Positions 1 to 9,049 are shown, numbered from the stretch's first letter. The stretch is DNA of 64,000 bases from Glycomyces albidus (GCF_009451885.1 NZ_WIAO01000015.1:66452-130451); one strand, 5' to 3'. The notes: generated by a model not told the origin, from the sequence alone. Numbers and translations: made by a program.

Positions 1-66
1 GGCCGCGCGCCCCCCCGCGCGCGGGCCGGGGGGGGGGGGGGGGCGCCCCCCCCCCCCCCCCCCCCC
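1..66. other. G/C homopolymer tract
   Basis: The window opens with a run of 16 G (28-43) followed almost at once by 21 C (46-66). Nothing here can be coding. It may be a real G-quadruplex-prone tract or a sequencing/assembly artefact; a similar tract occurs at 15412-15469, in the same position relative to a 14-bp repeat array. Confidence 0.8.
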
Positions 67-78
67 GCCACTGGGATC

Positions 79-148
79 GCTCACCAGTGCTCACTCGGAC
101 GTGCTCACTCCGAAGCGCTCACTCGGCGGTCCTCACGCAGTGCTCACT
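79..148 (-). repeat. 14-bp tandem repeat array at xylanase stop codon
   Basis: Six units beginning GCTCAC or CCTCAC start at 79, 89, 103, 117, 131 and 142, the middle ones exactly 14 bp apart. Read on the minus strand the unit contains GTGAGCAC, and the TGA in the first unit is the stop codon of the GH10 gene. The same repeat family lies at 15539-15621. Confidence 0.75.
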
Positions 149-1301
149 TGTTGAGGCCCGGCGGCGTCCGCGGGGACCTGCCGGGGGTGGCGTCCGTGAG
201 GCCGTCGAGCAGCGCGAAGTACGCCGGCTTCTTCTCGAACTCCTCGGTCATGATCGTCGCGTAGCCCTCGTCGAAGACGCCCGGCACCCACGAGTGCCCG
301 TCGTCGAAGCCCCAGACCGTGAAGCTCGAACAGGCCGGGACGTTCAGGCACGCCTGGAGCATGCCGTCGTACCGCTCCGCCTGCAGCGCGATCTGCTCCG
401 CGGTCGGCTCGCCGTTCTCGTCCAGCGGCATGCGGACGTCGGCCTCGGTGACGGCCACCTGCAGGCCGAGGTCCGCGAACCGCTCGAAGTTCTCCTGCAT
501 CGACTCGTCGAACCCGTACATCAGGCTCAAGTGCCCTTGGGCGCCGAAGCCGTGCAGCGGCACACCGTCGGCGAGCAGCTCCTGCGCGAGGGCGTAGTAG
601 GCGTCGGTCTTCTCGTTCACGCCCTCGGCGTTGTAGTCGTTGAGGAAGAGCGCCGCCTCGGGGTCCGCCTCGTGCGCCCACCGGAAGGCGTCGCCGATGA
701 GGGCGACCGGGTCCTCCGAGCATGCCTTGAGGAAGGGGTTGGCCTCGGTGCGCAGCTTGACGCCGCCCGCGTCCCAGGTGTCCTGGAAGATCTCGTTCGC
801 CACGTCCCACTCGTAGATGTCGCCGGCGTAGCGGCCGACGACGGTGCGGATGTGGTCTTCGAGGACGTCGCGCGCCTCGTCGCAGGTCCAGGTCGCACTG
901 GCTTCGGTCACCCACGCCGAGTTCTGGCTGTGCCACAGCAGCGTGTGGCCGCGCACCTCCTGGCGGTTCGCCTTGGCGAAGGCCACGACGGCGTCCGCGC
1001 CGGAGAAGTCGTAGACGTCGGGCTCGGGATGGATCTCGGCCCACTTCATGTCGTTCTCGGGGGTCACCGAGTCGAACTCGCCGCCGAGGATGGCCTCGAA
1101 TTCGTCGGGGTTCGCGTGGTCGTAGTCGAGCAGCTCGCTCTGCCCCCAGACGGCGCTGCCGATCCTGAGATCGATCGGTGCTTCACCGCGGAGGGTGGGC
1201 TCGTGCGGGTCCGCCCCGGCTGTGGCCCCCGTCAGCGCCGCTGCCGCGACGGCCGCCGCCGAGACGGCGGCAGCCCGAATAACGGTCCTGGAATAGGACA
1301 T
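144..1301 (-). CDS. secreted GH10 endo-1,4-beta-xylanase
   Basis: The 385-aa protein has an Ala-rich signal peptide (residues 1-30, likely cut after TAGA) followed by a single GH10 barrel. The catalytic acid/base is Glu170 in WDVANE and the nucleophile is Glu286 in VTEADV, both in the positions expected for retaining GH10 enzymes. The GHTLLWHSQ motif (119-127) forms part of the substrate cleft. It should cleave internal beta-1,4 bonds of xylan outside the cell. I chose the ATG at 1301, which has a GAGAGGA ribosome site 5-11 bases upstream; a longer frame adds 14 residues ahead of the signal peptide. There is no carbohydrate-binding module. The stop codon lies in a 14-bp repeat array. The nearest partner is the secreted CE1 esterase at 10178, which also fits hemicellulose attack. 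Confidence 0.93.
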   Translation of the reverse strand: MSYSRTVIRAAAVSAAAVAAAALTGATAGADPHEPTLRGEAPIDLRIGSAVWGQSELLDYDHANPDEFEAILGGEFDSVTPENDMKWAEIHPEPDVYDFSGADAVVAFAKANRQEVRGHTLLWHSQNSAWVTEASATWTCDEARDVLEDHIRTVVGRYAGDIYEWDVANEIFQDTWDAGGVKLRTEANPFLKACSEDPVALIGDAFRWAHEADPEAALFLNDYNAEGVNEKTDAYYALAQELLADGVPLHGFGAQGHLSLMYGFDESMQENFERFADLGLQVAVTEADVRMPLDENGEPTAEQIALQAERYDGMLQACLNVPACSSFTVWGFDDGHSWVPGVFDEGYATIMTEEFEKKPAYFALLDGLTDATPGRSPRTPPGLNK

Positions 1302-1411
1302 GTTCGTTCCTCTCGTATCGGGTCCTACGGGAGGTGAGGGCACACCGTGGAACTCGTCCGAGACTAGCGGCGCCGATCACACGACACAAGAGCCCCTCTC
1401 GCATCCTGGTA

Positions 1412-1451
1412 GGCCGGGCAGGGCGCGCCCGACCGCCCCGACCGCCCGGCC
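1412..1451 (-). terminator. possible hairpin after coaX
   Basis: The 8-bp arms GGCCGGGC (1412-1419) and GCCCGGCC (1444-1451) flank a GC-rich 24-nt loop 20 bases past the coaX stop. It is a plausible but weak terminator without a T run. Confidence 0.35.
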
Positions 1452-1471
1452 GGACGCGACGCGGCCCGCGG

Positions 1472-2233
1472 TCAGGCGTTGCGGTCCCAGATCATCCTGA
1501 GGCCGTGCAGGGTCAGGTTCGGCTCGTAGTGGGTGATGGTCTCGCACTCCTCGATGACGACCGGGGCGAGGCCGCCGGTCGCCACGACCGCGGTCGGGTC
1601 GGTGCCGAGCTCGGCGGTGATGCGGCGGACCAGGCCGTCGACCTGGGCGGCGGTGCCGTAGACCATGCCGGACTGGAGGCATTCGACGGTGTTCTTGCCG
1701 ATGACGCTGCGGGGCTTCACGAGCGGGATCTTCAGCAGGTTCGCGGCGCGGGAGGCGAGGGCGTCGATGGAGATCTCGATGCCGGGCGCGAACGCCCCGC
1801 CGAGGAAGTCGCCGGTCTCGGAGATCACGTCGATGTTCGTCGAGGTGCCGAAGTCGACGGTGATGCACGGCCCGCCGTAGAGGTGGAAGGCCGCGTACGT
1901 GTTCGCGATCCGGTCGGGTCCGGCCTCGCGCGGGTTGTCGATGCTCAGGCGCACACCGGTCTTCACGCCGGGCGCGATCTGGACGAGGACGGCGTGCGGG
2001 TAGTACCGCTGCGCCATCTTGGCGACCTCCGCGCCCTGCTGGGGCACGGTGGAGGACAGGGCGATCCCCGACAGGTCCACGCCGTCGCCGTCGAGGAGGG
2101 CCCGGAACGTCAGGCCCAGCTCGTCGGCGGTGGCGTGCGGGTCGGTGCGGATCCGCCACGAGTGCTTGAGGGTCTCGCCGTCGAACACGGCCAGCACCGT
2201 GTTCGTGTTCCCGATGTCGACGCACAGCAGCAC
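1472..2233 (-). CDS. coaX: type III pantothenate kinase
   Basis: The 253-aa protein is full length for the CoaX family, which phosphorylates pantothenate in the first step of CoA synthesis. The ASKHA phosphate-binding motif DIGNTNT is at residues 5-11, and the second phosphate motif VDFGTSTNID follows at mid-length. GAFAPGIEIS (the GGxIxPG-type loop) and GPDRIANTYAA (the PDR motif) are also present. It is the last gene of nadB-nadC-coaX, starting 4 bases after the nadC stop, so NAD and CoA synthesis genes are expressed together. panC and panD, which make its substrate, lie 5 kb upstream on the same strand. Confidence 0.95.
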   Translation of the reverse strand: MLLCVDIGNTNTVLAVFDGETLKHSWRIRTDPHATADELGLTFRALLDGDGVDLSGIALSSTVPQQGAEVAKMAQRYYPHAVLVQIAPGVKTGVRLSIDNPREAGPDRIANTYAAFHLYGGPCITVDFGTSTNIDVISETGDFLGGAFAPGIEISIDALASRAANLLKIPLVKPRSVIGKNTVECLQSGMVYGTAAQVDGLVRRITAELGTDPTAVVATGGLAPVVIEECETITHYEPNLTLHGLRMIWDRNA

Positions 2234-2237
2234 GGGT

Positions 2238-3137
2238 CTACTCCTCGAAGTCCAGGCCGATGTCCAGAATGGGCGACGAGTGCGTGAGCGCGCCGACCGA
2301 GATGTAGTCGACCCCGGTGGCGGCGTACTCGACGGCCGTGTCGAGGGTGATCCTGCCGGTGGCCTCGAGCTCGGCGCGCTCGCCGACGGTCTCGACGACC
2401 TCGGCGAGCTCCTTGGGGCTCATGTTGTCGCACAGGAGGAACACCGCGCCGGCGGCGACCGCTTCGAGGGCCTCCTCGAGGGTCTCGACCTCGACCTGGA
2501 TGTCCACGTCGGGCTCGGCGGAGCGGACGGCGGCGAAGGCCTCGCTGATCGAGCCGGCGGCCTCCTTGTGGTTGTCCTTGATCATCGCGACGTCGTACAG
2601 GCCCATGCGCTTGTTGTCGCCGCCGCCGGCACGCACCGCGTACTTCTCGAAGGCGCGCAGGCCGGGCGTGGTCTTGCGGGTGTCGAGGACGGTGGTGTGC
2701 CAGTCGGCGAGGACGTCGGCGAAGCGGCGGGTGTGGGTGGCGACGCCGCACATGCGGCACAGCAGGTTCAGGGCGGTCCGCTCGGCGGCGAGGAGCGACC
2801 GGGTGGGGCCGGTGACGCGGGCGAGGACCTGGCCGGCGCGGATGCGCGCGCCCTCCTTCGCGAGGTACTCGAACCGGACGTCGCCGGGCATCGCGTGGAA
2901 GACCGCGTGCGCGACCGGGAGGCCCGCGAGGAGCCCGTCGGCGCGCGCCGTGATGGCCACTGTGGACTTGTGATCGGGGCCGAAGATGGACTCGGAGGTC
3001 ACGTCGCGGCGGGCGTGGGAGAGGTCTTCGTCGAGGTAGTCCTGGACGGCGACGTACACGTCCTCGGGGTCGAGGCGGAGGGCGAGCAGCCGCTCGTCCA
3101 GTCCGGCCCCGCCGGGGACTTCGGCGAATCGGCTCAT
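2238..3137 (-). CDS. nadC: quinolinate phosphoribosyltransferase (nicotinate-nucleotide pyrophosphorylase)
   Basis: The 299-aa enzyme converts quinolinate and PRPP to nicotinate mononucleotide plus CO2. Family signatures are RTALNLLCRMCG, DTRKTTPGLR and EKYAVRAGGGDNKRMGL, followed by MIKDNH and the C-terminal barrel strands EVETLEEALEA and GVDYISVGALTH. The ATG at 3137 overlaps the nadB stop as ATGA, so translation is probably coupled to nadB. A longer upstream frame is a shadow of nadB. No nadA is seen in the window; quinolinate synthase must be encoded elsewhere. Confidence 0.96.
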   Translation of the reverse strand: MSRFAEVPGGAGLDERLLALRLDPEDVYVAVQDYLDEDLSHARRDVTSESIFGPDHKSTVAITARADGLLAGLPVAHAVFHAMPGDVRFEYLAKEGARIRAGQVLARVTGPTRSLLAAERTALNLLCRMCGVATHTRRFADVLADWHTTVLDTRKTTPGLRAFEKYAVRAGGGDNKRMGLYDVAMIKDNHKEAAGSISEAFAAVRSAEPDVDIQVEVETLEEALEAVAAGAVFLLCDNMSPKELAEVVETVGERAELEATGRITLDTAVEYAATGVDYISVGALTHSSPILDIGLDFEE

Positions 3138-4885
3138 GCGATGGGCTCCCAGGTGGTCTCGAGCTCCCCGTCGGAGCTGATGGAGAGGCACAGGTGGCCG
3201 AGCCAGGCGTCGGCGGCCTCGGGGTGGTCCTCGCGCCAGTGGCTGCCGCGGGTCTCGCGGCGCCGGTGGGCGGCGGCGGTCACGGCGGCCGCGACGGTGA
3301 GGAGGTTCGTGGCCTCCCATGTGGCCGGTCGCGGACGTCCGGACACATTGTCCCCCAATGCCGTCAGCGACGCAGCGGTGGCCTCCAGTGACGCCTCGGA
3401 GCGGAGCACGCCGGCGCCGGCGGTCATCGCCTCCTGGAGGGGCGCGCGGGAGGTGGTGGAGCAGACGCTGCCCTCGCCCTCGGGCAGCTCGGGGACGCCG
3501 GGGCTCGGCTTGGACTCGGCGAGGCCGTCGGCGATGCGCTGCGCGAACACGAGCGCTTCGAGCAGGGAGTTCGAGGCGAGCCGGTTGGCGCCGTGCAGGC
3601 CGGTGCAGGCCGCCTCGCCCGCGGCGTAGAGCCCGGGGACGCTGGTGCGGCCGTGCAGGTCGGTGCGGACGCCGCCGGAGGAGTAGTGCGCGGCGGGCGC
3701 GACGGGGATGAGGTCGGTCACGGGGTCGACGCCGATCGCCCGGCACGACGCGGTGATCGTCGGGAACCGGTGCTCGAGCATGTCGCGGCCCAGGTGGCGG
3801 GCGTCGAGCCACATGTGCGGCTTGCCTTCTGCGATCATCCGGGAGGTGATGGCCTTGGCGACGACGTCGCGGGGCGCGAGCTCGGCGAGCTCGTGGACGC
3901 CGACCATGAACCGGTCCCCCGAGAAGTCGCGCAGGTGGGCTCCCTCACCGCGGAGCGCTTCGGAGATCAGGGGTTGTCGGTCCCCGGAGATAACTTCGGA
4001 ACCCAGTTCGGTGCCCCCGGCCGCGGAGCCGCCGCCGGGGCCGGGGGTCCCGTTCAGTCGCAGGTCGCCGCCGGCGACGAACAGGGACGTCGGGTGGAAC
4101 TGGACGAATTCGAGGTCGGTCACGGTCGCGCCGGCCCGCAGCGCCAGCGCCACGCCGTCGCCGATGGACACGGAGGGGTTGGTGGTCGACTGGAAGATCT
4201 GGCCGAGGCCGCCGGTGGCGAGCACGACCGCGCGGGCCTCGACGCCGCCGACGCCGTACTCGACGCCTTCGCCGAGGACGTGGAGGCTCACCCCGGCCGC
4301 GTGGCCGCGGGCGTCGGTGAGCAGGTCGAGGACCATGGCGTGCTCGATGATCCGGATCCACGGGTCGCGCAGGACCGCGGAGTGGAGTGCCCGCTGGATC
4401 TCGGCGCCGGTGGCGTCGCCGCCGGCGTGGACGATCCGCCGGGCGCGGTGCCCGCCTTCGCGGGTGAGCTGGAGCGAGCCGTCAGGATGGCGGTCGAACT
4501 CGGTGCCGAGGTGGATGAGGTCGGCGATGCGCTGCGGGCCTTCGGTGACGGTGACGTCGACGGCTGCGGGGTCGCAGAGTCCGACGCCGGCGATCTGGGT
4601 GTCGCGGGCGTGCGCTTCGGGGCTGTCGAGGGGGTCGAGGACGGCGGCGACGCCGCCTTGTGCCCAGCGGGTGGAGCCGTCGTCGATGCGGACCTTGGTG
4701 ACGACGGTGACGTGGAATCCGGCCTGGCGCAGGTTGAGCGCGCAGGTCAGGCCGGCGACGCCGGAGCCGATGACGCACACGTCGGTGGTCTCGGTCCAGG
4801 ACGGCGCCTCGGCGCGCAGGCGCCGCGGCAGACGCGGCAGGTGCGGGAGCGCCCCGGCCTGCGGTCCGGTGAACACGGGTGGCAC
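3134..4885 (-). CDS. nadB: L-aspartate oxidase
   Basis: The 583-aa flavoprotein oxidises L-aspartate to iminoaspartate, the first step of de novo NAD synthesis. The FAD dinucleotide-binding motif VIGSGVAGL is at residues 38-46. The active-site segment STRWAQGGVAAV, the loop LEFVQFHPTSL and the second FAD motif ANRLASNSLLEALVF are all conserved. A Gly-rich stretch of about 25 residues after GGDLRLNG (PGPGGGSAAGGTE) replaces a shorter loop and is probably a disordered insertion. It leads the nadB-nadC-coaX operon, and its stop overlaps the nadC start. Transcription probably begins in the 406-bp gap upstream. Confidence 0.95.
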   Translation of the reverse strand: MPPVFTGPQAGALPHLPRLPRRLRAEAPSWTETTDVCVIGSGVAGLTCALNLRQAGFHVTVVTKVRIDDGSTRWAQGGVAAVLDPLDSPEAHARDTQIAGVGLCDPAAVDVTVTEGPQRIADLIHLGTEFDRHPDGSLQLTREGGHRARRIVHAGGDATGAEIQRALHSAVLRDPWIRIIEHAMVLDLLTDARGHAAGVSLHVLGEGVEYGVGGVEARAVVLATGGLGQIFQSTTNPSVSIGDGVALALRAGATVTDLEFVQFHPTSLFVAGGDLRLNGTPGPGGGSAAGGTELGSEVISGDRQPLISEALRGEGAHLRDFSGDRFMVGVHELAELAPRDVVAKAITSRMIAEGKPHMWLDARHLGRDMLEHRFPTITASCRAIGVDPVTDLIPVAPAAHYSSGGVRTDLHGRTSVPGLYAAGEAACTGLHGANRLASNSLLEALVFAQRIADGLAESKPSPGVPELPEGEGSVCSTTSRAPLQEAMTAGAGVLRSEASLEATAASLTALGDNVSGRPRPATWEATNLLTVAAAVTAAAHRRRETRGSHWREDHPEAADAWLGHLCLSISSDGELETTWEPIA

Positions 4886-5223
4886 GTGCCGTCGCCCTTC
4901 TAGCCCGGCCGCCCGGCTCGCCCGGGGACCTGCTCGGTGTGCGCTCCGGCCGGAGCCGGTGCGCGGTTCGGATCAACTGTGCTCTCAGAACGCGCCCTCG
5001 CGCCAGCGGACGTGACGCCCGCATCAGCGGCTCCGGCTGCAAGTCCGGTCCGGCGGAGCAGTCCCCGCACCGCGGGCGCCGCGCGGCGCACCGGGGTGCC
5101 GCGAGACTGAAACCGTCGTGCCCGGCCGGAGATGGACCGCACGGAGTCGTGGCCGCCGCTGGGAGCCGTCGCGCGGGAGCCGCCGGCGGGTCCGGGGTGC
5201 GGCGTGTTCTCGGCGGGACGCGG
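4886..5223. other. intergenic, upstream of nadB
   Basis: This is GC-rich DNA between nadB and the terminator of the peptidase gene. It should hold the nadB promoter on the minus strand. I see no convincing promoter boxes, regulator palindrome or small gene in it. Confidence 0.5.
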
Positions 5224-5268
5224 CCGGGCCCGGCCCGCGCCGCTCGAGGCGGTGCAGGCCGGGCCCGG
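5224..5268 (-). terminator. long hairpin terminator after S10 peptidase gene
   Basis: Arms 5224-5243 and 5249-5268 pair over 20 bp with one mismatch and one G-T pair around a 5-nt loop, 24 bases past the peptidase stop codon. There is no strong T run, as is usual for actinobacterial terminators. It separates the pan operon from nadB. Confidence 0.8.
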
Positions 5269-5291
5269 GTTCGCGGTGGTCACGGGTGCGG

Positions 5292-6770
5292 TCAGCCCCG
5301 GGCCGAGGCGCGCTGGACGAAGTCGGCGAGGTCGGCCGACTGGCGCACGCGCGATTCCTCGTGCACGTACATCATGTGGCCGGCCGGGTAGGACTTCGTC
5401 TCGACGCGGTCGCGGTCCGCGAGGGGGATCTCGAGCTGGTCGAGGGTGTACTCGATGGCCTCGATCGGGACGCCGCCGTCGTAGCGGCCCATGGCCACGT
5501 GGACCTTCATGTGCGGGTTCAGGCGCATGGCGTTGCCGAGCTTGCCGATGACGTCGACGGCCTCGCCCTCGAACTCCTTGTAGGACCACGGGTGGACGGC
5601 CCGGGAGAGCCGCTCGTAGACGTGGTCGTTCTCGTATTCGAGCTCGGCGCGCAGGTAGTACTGGAGCGCGGCCGAGTACGGGCCGTCGGTCCCGGTCAGG
5701 AACGGGTCGTACGGCATCTGCTCGTACGTGTAGTGCTGGGCCGGGCCGGTGAAGCGCGTGTCGAGGCGGCCGGTGACCAGGCGCTTGTGGCGCAGCAGCT
5801 CCGCGTAGAAGCGGGTGTGCTCCAGGCGCAGGTTGGCGCGGTCGACGTAGTCCTCGCTGACGCCGGCGAGCGACGCGATCTTGGCGACGGCGGCGGCGCG
5901 CTCCTCGGGGGCGAGGTTCTGGCCCTTGGCGAGGACGGCGCGGTACTCGTCGGCGTAGGCGCGGGCCTCCGCGACGACGTCGTCGAGCTCGCGGTCCGGG
6001 TGCAGCCCGTGGTAGTGGGCGGTGGCCGCGTACATCGGCAGGAACAGCGGGTTCGGCAGGTCGGAGCGGCTGGTGTGGTACAGCGTCTCCATGTTGAACG
6101 CGGGGGCGATGAACATGACGCCGTTGAGCGCGAGCCCGAACCGGGTGAGGAGGTACTCGGCGATGCCGGCGCCGCGGGTGCCGCCGTAGGACTCGCCGAT
6201 GAGGAACTTCGGGGAGAGCCAGCGGTTGTTGCGGGTGGTCCACAGCCGGATGATCTCGCTGACGGACTCGATGTCCTTGGAGAAGCCGTGGTAGTCGCGG
6301 GGGTTGCCGCCTTCGACGGCGCGCGAGTAGCCGGTGGAGATCGGGTCGATGAAGACCAGGTCGCTGTGGCGCAGGAGGGTCTCCTCGTTGTCGAGGAGGC
6401 CGTACGGGGGCGGGGTGAGGTCGCCGGCGTCGCCGGAGTCGACGCGGCGCGGGCCGAGCAGGCCCATGTGCAGCCAGATCGACGACGAGCCGGGGCCGCC
6501 GTTGAAGGCGAAGGTGACCGGCCGCTCGGTGACGTCGGCGTCGTCGAGGGTGTAGTAGGTGATGGAGACCTCGGCCTTGGGCTTGCGGCCGTTGAACTTG
6601 TCGTCCTCGGTGACCTCTTCGTGGAACACGATGCGGCCGGTGGTCGCCGTGTAGGAGAGGTCGCCGAGGGTGTGGTGGGTGGTCTTCAGGTCGTCGACGG
6701 GCTCGGACTTGTCGGTCTTGCCCCCGTCCGTCCCTTTGTCAGCGGTCTCGTTTTTGGGTTCTTCGCTCAT
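5292..6770 (-). CDS. S10 family serine carboxypeptidase-like protein
   Basis: The 492-aa alpha/beta-hydrolase belongs to peptidase family S10. The oxyanion motif FAFNGGPGSSS is at residues 87-97. The nucleophile is Ser194 in GESYGG, and the other triad members are Asp431 (GRYDGG) and His465 (PAGHMMY). It has no signal peptide; a charged, disordered stretch of about 25 residues precedes the domain, so it is probably cytoplasmic. It starts 11 bases after panD and is the last gene before a strong terminator, so it travels with the pantothenate genes. The family suggests cleavage of C-terminal residues or an acyl/peptide bond; a link to pantothenate is not shown. Confidence 0.88.
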   Translation of the reverse strand: MSEEPKNETADKGTDGGKTDKSEPVDDLKTTHHTLGDLSYTATTGRIVFHEEVTEDDKFNGRKPKAEVSITYYTLDDADVTERPVTFAFNGGPGSSSIWLHMGLLGPRRVDSGDAGDLTPPPYGLLDNEETLLRHSDLVFIDPISTGYSRAVEGGNPRDYHGFSKDIESVSEIIRLWTTRNNRWLSPKFLIGESYGGTRGAGIAEYLLTRFGLALNGVMFIAPAFNMETLYHTSRSDLPNPLFLPMYAATAHYHGLHPDRELDDVVAEARAYADEYRAVLAKGQNLAPEERAAAVAKIASLAGVSEDYVDRANLRLEHTRFYAELLRHKRLVTGRLDTRFTGPAQHYTYEQMPYDPFLTGTDGPYSAALQYYLRAELEYENDHVYERLSRAVHPWSYKEFEGEAVDVIGKLGNAMRLNPHMKVHVAMGRYDGGVPIEAIEYTLDQLEIPLADRDRVETKSYPAGHMMYVHEESRVRQSADLADFVQRASARG

Positions 6771-6781
6771 GAGTCTGTAAC

Positions 6782-7204
6782 TTACCGCTCGGCTAGTGGC
6801 GATGCCACTGCGTTGCCGGCGGTCCCGGGCGCGGGGTGGGCCTTGTCGTCGTTGACCTCGATGATCTCGTTGCGCTCGTTCACGTGGACGACCGTCGGCC
6901 GGAACGCGCGGGCCTCCGCGTCCTCCATCTGCGCATACGAGATGAGGATCACAAGATCGCCGGGGGCGACGAGGCGGGCGGCGGCCCCGTTGATGCCGAT
7001 CACGCCCGAGCCGCGCTCGCCGGCGATCGTGTAGGTCTCCAGGCGCGCGCCGTTGGTGATGTCCACGATGGACACCTGCTCGCCGTCGAGGATGTCGGCG
7101 GCGTCGAGCAGGTCCGCGTCGACGGTGACCGACCCGACGTAGTGCAGGTCGGCCTGGGTGACGGTGGCGCGGTGGATCTTGGACTTGAACATGGTCCTAA
7201 ACAT
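6782..7204 (-). CDS. panD: aspartate 1-decarboxylase (pyruvoyl enzyme)
   Basis: The 140-aa proenzyme makes beta-alanine for pantothenate. The self-processing site is Gly24-Ser25 in HYVGSV, where Ser25 becomes the pyruvoyl group; Lys9 and the [14 protein letters not shown] segment are conserved. Starting at 7204 gives [12 protein letters not shown], matching the M. tuberculosis-type N-terminus, and places the start inside the end of panC with an 8-base overlap. An ATG 12 bases downstream is possible, but its Shine-Dalgarno spacing is too short. The C-terminal 20 residues are Ala/Pro-rich and probably flexible. Confidence 0.95.
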   Translation of the reverse strand: MFRTMFKSKIHRATVTQADLHYVGSVTVDADLLDAADILDGEQVSIVDITNGARLETYTIAGERGSGVIGINGAAARLVAPGDLVILISYAQMEDAEARAFRPTVVHVNERNEIIEVNDDKAHPAPGTAGNAVASPLAER

Positions 7205-8150
7205 CGGGGGTCCAGCCTTTCTGAATGACCACGGGGGCGTTGTCGATGAGGCGGGTGTTCCCCACCTTCACCGCGATGAGGATCCGCGCCGCATCGGCTT
7301 CCGCGAACGGGATCGAGAGGAGGTCGCTGCGGACGTCGACGTAGTCGACCTCGACGCCGGGCTCGGCCTCGAGGACCGCGAGGGCCGCGCCGCGGACGCG
7401 CTCGGCCCGGTCGACGTGCTCGGAGACGCCCTCCTCGGCGAGGGCCACCGCCGCCGCCTGCGCGGCGCGGATCGCGCGCGGCACCGCCAGCGCGGTGCGC
7501 CGCTCCGCGGCCGACAGGTACGCGTTGCGGCTCGACAGGGCGAGGCCGTCGGGCTCGCGGACCGTCGGCACCGTCTCGATCGCGACCGGGAAGTCGAGGT
7601 CCCCGACCATGCGGCGGACCATCGCCTGCTGCTGGAAGTCCTTGGCGCCGAAGCACGCCACATCGGGGCGGGTGAGGTTGAACAGCTTCGCCACCACGGT
7701 GAGCACCCCGGTGAAGAACCCGGGGCGGGACGCGCCTTCGAGGACCTCGCCGTGCTCGCGCGGGTGCACCTTGGTGACGTCCTCGCGCCCGTCCGGGTAG
7801 ATCTCCCGCTCCGAGGGCGCGAACACGAGGTCGACGCCTTCGGCCTCGCACATGGCGACGTCGGCGTCGAGGGTCCGCGGGTACTGGTCGAGGTCCTCGC
7901 CGGGGCGGAACTGGAGCGGGTTCACGAACACCGTCACGATCACCGAATCGGCGATCTCCTTGGCGCGCTTGATGAGCGCCCGGTGCCCGTCGTGGAGCGC
8001 GCCCATCGTGGGGACGACCGCGACGCGGCCGGGCAGCGCGGCGCGGGCCTGCGCGAGCTCGGCCTTCGTGCGGACCAGCCGTACGGCGCGGCCGGACGGC
8101 ACCGTCTCGCGCTGCGGCACCGACGTGTCGGGCGAGGGGTGGGGGCTCAA
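7197..8150 (-). CDS. panC: pantothenate synthetase
   Basis: The 317-aa enzyme condenses pantoate and beta-alanine with ATP. It shows the nucleotidyltransferase motif [18 protein letters not shown], the pantoate-binding GFFTGV and FGAKDFQQ, and the KMSKS-like LSSRNAYLS. The start is a TTG at 8150 preceded by AAGGAGG at ideal spacing and overlapping the upstream stop as TTGA. This gives a 25-residue Pro/Ser-rich leader before the domain, a little longer than usual. It lies between a DUF2520 gene and panD, a gene order common in actinobacteria. Confidence 0.95.
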   Translation of the reverse strand: MSPHPSPDTSVPQRETVPSGRAVRLVRTKAELAQARAALPGRVAVVPTMGALHDGHRALIKRAKEIADSVIVTVFVNPLQFRPGEDLDQYPRTLDADVAMCEAEGVDLVFAPSEREIYPDGREDVTKVHPREHGEVLEGASRPGFFTGVLTVVAKLFNLTRPDVACFGAKDFQQQAMVRRMVGDLDFPVAIETVPTVREPDGLALSSRNAYLSAAERRTALAVPRAIRAAQAAAVALAEEGVSEHVDRAERVRGAALAVLEAEPGVEVDYVDVRSDLLSIPFAEADAARILIAVKVGNTRLIDNAPVVIQKGWTPDV

Positions 8151-9049
8151 GGGGTCTCCTCCTTGTCGGGGTGGGCGAGCACGTCGAGAAGGCCCTCGGC
8201 GTCGCCGCTCCTGAGGCGCCCGGAGTCGAGGGCGCGCTCGGCGGTGCGCCGGGCCATGGCCCGGTAGGTCCCGGCGATGCCGGTGCCCTCGAGCGCCTTC
8301 AAGTGCTTGGCGACCGTGCCCGCGTCGCCGCGCGACACCGGCCCGGTCAGGGCCGCGTCGCCGTGTCGCAGGGCGTTGTCGAGCGAGGCCGACACGAGCG
8401 GTTCCATGAGCCGCTCGGGGTTCGCGACCCCAATGGCGCGCAACTGGTCCGCGGCGTCGTTCACCAGGGTCATGAGGTGGTTCGCGGCGTACACGAGCGC
8501 CGCGTGGTAGCGGGGCCGGTCGGCCTCGTCGACGTGCTCGGGCTCCCCGCCCATCTCCAGGACCAGGGCCTCGCCGACGAAGCGGGCCTCGGCCTCTCCG
8601 GTGACCGCCCACGAGATCCCGGCGAGCCGCTCGAGGTCCTCGTCGCGGCCGGTGAACGTCATCGCGGGCGCGAGCGCCACCGTCAGGGCCCCGGCGTCCC
8701 TGGCGGGCCGCAGGACGTCGGCGCCGAGCGCACCGGAGGTGTGGACCCAGATCTGGCCGGGCCGGACCTCCAGGGAGGCGACGAGCGGCGCGATCGCGTC
8801 GTCGGGGACGGCGATGAGCACGAGGTCGGCGGCGGCGACCACGTCGGGAGGGGAGAGGATCTCGGCGCCGGGCAGGTGCCGGGCGGCGCGCTCGCGGGAG
8901 GCGTCGGATACGGCGGAGGCGGCCACTACGCGGTGGCCGGCGCGGGTGAGGGCCGCTCCGACGACGGAGCCGACCCGGCCTGCGGAGACGACGCCCACGG
9001 CGAGCCGTGAGGCCGGCCGCTGCCACGCTCCGCTGCGCTGCTGATCCAT
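8147..9049 (-). CDS. Rossmann-like DUF2520 dehydrogenase, panC-linked
   Basis: The 300-aa protein has an N-terminal NAD(P) fold (VGVVSAGRVGSVVGAAL, about residues 18-34; LVLIAVPDDAI mid-domain) and a helical C-terminal DUF2520 domain (RYHAALVYAANHLMTLVN). Homologues such as M. tuberculosis Rv3603c sit directly upstream of panC, and the stop here overlaps the panC TTG start. A ketopantoate-reductase-like role has often been suggested from this context; that is inference, since no panE or panB is visible here. The start ATG at 9049 follows a weak ribosome site. Confidence 0.85.
   Translation of the reverse strand: MDQQRSGAWQRPASRLAVGVVSAGRVGSVVGAALTRAGHRVVAASAVSDASRERAARHLPGAEILSPPDVVAAADLVLIAVPDDAIAPLVASLEVRPGQIWVHTSGALGADVLRPARDAGALTVALAPAMTFTGRDEDLERLAGISWAVTGEAEARFVGEALVLEMGGEPEHVDEADRPRYHAALVYAANHLMTLVNDAADQLRAIGVANPERLMEPLVSASLDNALRHGDAALTGPVSRGDAGTVAKHLKALEGTGIAGTYRAMARRTAERALDSGRLRSGDAEGLLDVLAHPDKEETP

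Noticed and set aside
79-148. Possible CRISPR array at the window start
   Set aside because: Repeat period is 14 bp with no spacers of 30 or more bases and no cas genes nearby.
87-1337. Long plus-strand open frame opposite the xylanase gene
   Set aside because: It is the antisense shadow of a well-supported GH10 gene and is Val/Arg/Gly-rich without any domain.
4900-6243. 447-residue frame covering the S10 peptidase and the gap beside it
   Set aside because: Arg/Pro-rich, lies out of frame within the peptidase gene, and crosses the terminator hairpin.
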